The notes under the pieces were generated by a model. That model made no database searches. It was not told the origin of the DNA and saw only the letters and a program-made list of their open reading frames with translations. A DNA stretch of 64,000 nt. Source: Pseudotamlana agarivorans (GTDB taxonomy: Bacteria > Bacteroidota > Bacteroidia > Flavobacteriales > Flavobacteriaceae). Within the stretch, counting starts at the first letter, position 1. Each line of letters starts with the position of its first letter. The DNA lies in the NCBI RefSeq assembly GCF_018860245.1, contig NZ_JAHKPD010000008.1, forward strand, positions 67,821 to 131,820, in the 5' to 3' direction. Below, one piece after another: positions 62,274-64,000 of the stretch. A program made the translations under genes and the position numbers.

Positions 62274-63722
62274 ATGATGAAAATTAGGAAAAGTCAGATT
62301 TCATTTATAGTTGTCATTTTATTATGTATTGTAGCATTTAATGCCTGTAAAGTAGGGCCTAATTTTAAGGCTAATCGAAATAAAATAGATTCAGTTGCTG
62401 TTTATCGTTATGATAGTCTAAAACTCGCTACACAGGATTCTGTGTTGAATATAAGCTGGTGGAAACTGTTTAATGATCCGGTACTAGATACATTGATTAA
62501 AATTGGTCTTGCCGAAAATAAAGATGTTTTAATTGCCTCAAGTAGAATCGAACAAGCCGCGGCACAATTGGGCTTTAATAATGCAGATTTGTGGCCAAAG
62601 TTTGGGTATAGTGCCGGAGCAACTCGAGGAAATGTTATTGGAGGTCAAGCTACCCCAGGTCTAGCCACTAGTAATATGTTTACTGGTTTTGGTACTCTTA
62701 ATTGGGAATTAGATTTTTGGGGAAAATATAGGCGGTCTAGTGAGGCCGCAAGGGCAGAACTGGTAGCTTCAGAGTATGGTCAAAGAACGGTACAGATTGG
62801 CTTAATTTCTGCAATTGTAGGAACACATTATCTTTTATTAGATTATAAATGGCGTGAGTATATATCGCGAAAAACCCTTGAATTACGACAAGAATCTGAA
62901 AACATCATTCAGGCGCGATATGATTATGGTATAGTGCCTGAAATTGACTTGAATCAAGCCCAGATACAACGTGCCATTGCGGCTTCAGCTGTCCCGCTAT
63001 ATCAGCGACAGGTAGCACAAACAGAGCATGCTTTAAGTGTATTATTAGGTAGAAGCCCAGGGCCTATACATACTGGAGTTAAATTGGAGGATCAACAGTT
63101 ACCACCGGATATACCTGTAGGTTTGCCTTCTTTATTAATGGAGCGAAGACCAGATGTTTTACAAGCTGAGGCTTTGTTACATGCACAAACGGCAAATGTC
63201 GGGGTTGCCGTTGCCCAGCGATTTCCTGCTATAAACTTAACAGGTTTGTTTGGTGCAGTTAGTTCGGACGTGTCTACTTTAAATTTAAACCCTGCCGCAT
63301 TTGCTATAGGCGGTAGTTTATTAGGTCCTTTGTTTGAGTTTGGAAAGAATAAACGACGTGTGGAAATTCAAAGGAGGAAAACCGAACAGGTCATGTATGA
63401 GTACGAGCGAACCGTTATTACAGCATTTCAGGAAGTTGAAGATGCGCTTGTGGAGATATCAACTTTAAAAGATCAGCGATTAGCAAGGCAAGACCATGTT
63501 AATGCAGCGAAAAATGCGCTTAGGCTTTCAAGAGAACGTTATGATAAGGGGGTTACAAGTTTTCTTGAGTTGATAGAGAGTCAGAGGCAAGCTTTTGATG
63601 CGGAACTTAGTCTGTCAGAAACTACTCAACAACTATTTAATGGCTATGTAAAACTTTATAAAGCACTTGGTGGAGGATGGTTGTCTGAGCAAGAACAGAA
63701 TGATGCTACCTTGCAAAATTAG
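62274..63722 (+). CDS. outer-membrane efflux channel lipoprotein (TolC/OprM/NodT family)
   Basis: About 482 residues. ATG 62274 or 62277 follows the pump stop; the frame is open further upstream (62220) inside the pump gene and is not needed. Lipobox FNAC near residue 24 gives a lipoprotein as in OprM. Two OEP domains are seen (SWWKLFNDPVLDTLIKIGLAENKDV early, LNWELDFWGKYRRSSEAARAE mid). The end has FGKNKRRVEIQRRKTEQVMYEYERTVI and RYDKGVTSFLELIESQR. It completes the tripartite pump. Confidence 0.94.
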   Translation: MMKIRKSQISFIVVILLCIVAFNACKVGPNFKANRNKIDSVAVYRYDSLKLATQDSVLNISWWKLFNDPVLDTLIKIGLAENKDVLIASSRIEQAAAQLGFNNADLWPKFGYSAGATRGNVIGGQATPGLATSNMFTGFGTLNWELDFWGKYRRSSEAARAELVASEYGQRTVQIGLISAIVGTHYLLLDYKWREYISRKTLELRQESENIIQARYDYGIVPEIDLNQAQIQRAIAASAVPLYQRQVAQTEHALSVLLGRSPGPIHTGVKLEDQQLPPDIPVGLPSLLMERRPDVLQAEALLHAQTANVGVAVAQRFPAINLTGLFGAVSSDVSTLNLNPAAFAIGGSLLGPLFEFGKNKRRVEIQRRKTEQVMYEYERTVITAFQEVEDALVEISTLKDQRLARQDHVNAAKNALRLSRERYDKGVTSFLELIESQRQAFDAELSLSETTQQLFNGYVKLYKALGGGWLSEQEQNDATLQN

Positions 63723-64000
63723 TCCTATTAAGAGGTGAATCATCTTTATTTTATTTATAAGAGGGATGGTCGTTAAATGCTAGTCTATTTTTTAATTGCT
63801 TAATAATAAATAGATTGGTTAATGAGTTATATTTGTCAAGTTGGTAAAAATTAGGGTAATTTATATGCTTAAGAAGTTGATTCCTAGGTTTTTCGGATGA
63901 ATCGAAAGATATTTAAGATATAAACAAAAAAATGTTAATAAGTAATGCTGCGTAAATAAAAATTTATATATTTGCGGGCTCAAAATAGATGTGATTATGA
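63723..64000 (+). promoter_or_regulatory. downstream spacer with promoter boxes
   Basis: No gene is seen. Two exact TAnnTTTG boxes occur: TATATTTG at 63828-63835 and TATATTTG at 63967-63974. The latter lies 26 bp before the window end, so a plus-strand gene probably starts just past it. Confidence 0.5.

Overview
The window is AT-rich chromosomal DNA of a marine-type Flavobacteriaceae bacterium (Bacteroidetes/Bacteroidota). The evidence is the many TAnnTTTG -7 promoter boxes, a TonB receptor paired with a DUF4249 lipoprotein, DUF4175, OmpH and GIN-domain proteins, a PID-CTERM protein, and separate GlnS and GltX. Most of it is ordinary core genome. Accessory DNA is an 11.3 kb integrated element, a REP/RAYT repeat cluster, and a small repeat-flanked gene inside the thiamine operon.

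Layout. 1-7.5 kb: thiamine operon behind a TPP riboswitch (thiS, thiC, a TenI-like gene, thiD, a four-helix-bundle gene inside inverted repeats, thiE, thiG, thiH; no thiF). 7.7-13.6 kb: rnpA, a C-terminal processing protease, an OmpA-like protein, then minus-strand genes ending at rpiB. 13.6-14.4 kb: noncoding, with a perfect DnaA box beside an AT-rich tract, the best oriC candidate. 14.4-21.2 kb: rnr, GIN protein, LysE-type exporter, tRNA-Cys, folB, glnS. 21.2-22.7 kb: five 123-bp tandem repeats, a REP-associated transposase broken by one in-frame stop, and more REP copies. 22.7-35.2 kb: gltX, DUF4175, ybeY and mnmG; mnmG is bracketed by two identical parS-like palindromes and followed by 1.2 kb of noncoding DNA. 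35.2-44.3 kb: methyltransferase, OmpH, TonB receptor/DUF4249, holB, a LolC/E-type permease, rbfA, methylmalonyl-CoA epimerase. 44.3-55.7 kb: the element in a CAT-anticodon tRNA. 55.9-63.7 kb: PID-CTERM protein, ribE, pdxA and a three-gene RND efflux operon.

The integrated element is bounded by an exact 48-bp repeat of the tRNA 3' half (44358-44405 and 55643-55690). It carries an excisionase-like gene, a gene II/X-like replication protein, a tyrosine integrase, a Sak4-like ATPase, a DUF3871 protein, a small putative DNA-binding protein and a RadC/JAB protein. I saw no conjugation or capsid genes, so it looks like an integrative plasmid-like or satellite element that depends on a helper.

The most interesting cargo is a minus-strand operon with overlapping genes (49903-51926). 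It encodes a GHKL ATPase preceded by a possible STAS-like region and a very basic tail, a DUF4325 STAS-like protein, and a two-pass membrane coiled-coil protein. It resembles a partner-switch signalling module ending at the membrane, and is my main candidate for an undescribed system, perhaps anti-phage or element maintenance. A second cassette of unknown small membrane and lipoprotein genes (53586-55519) fills the right end.
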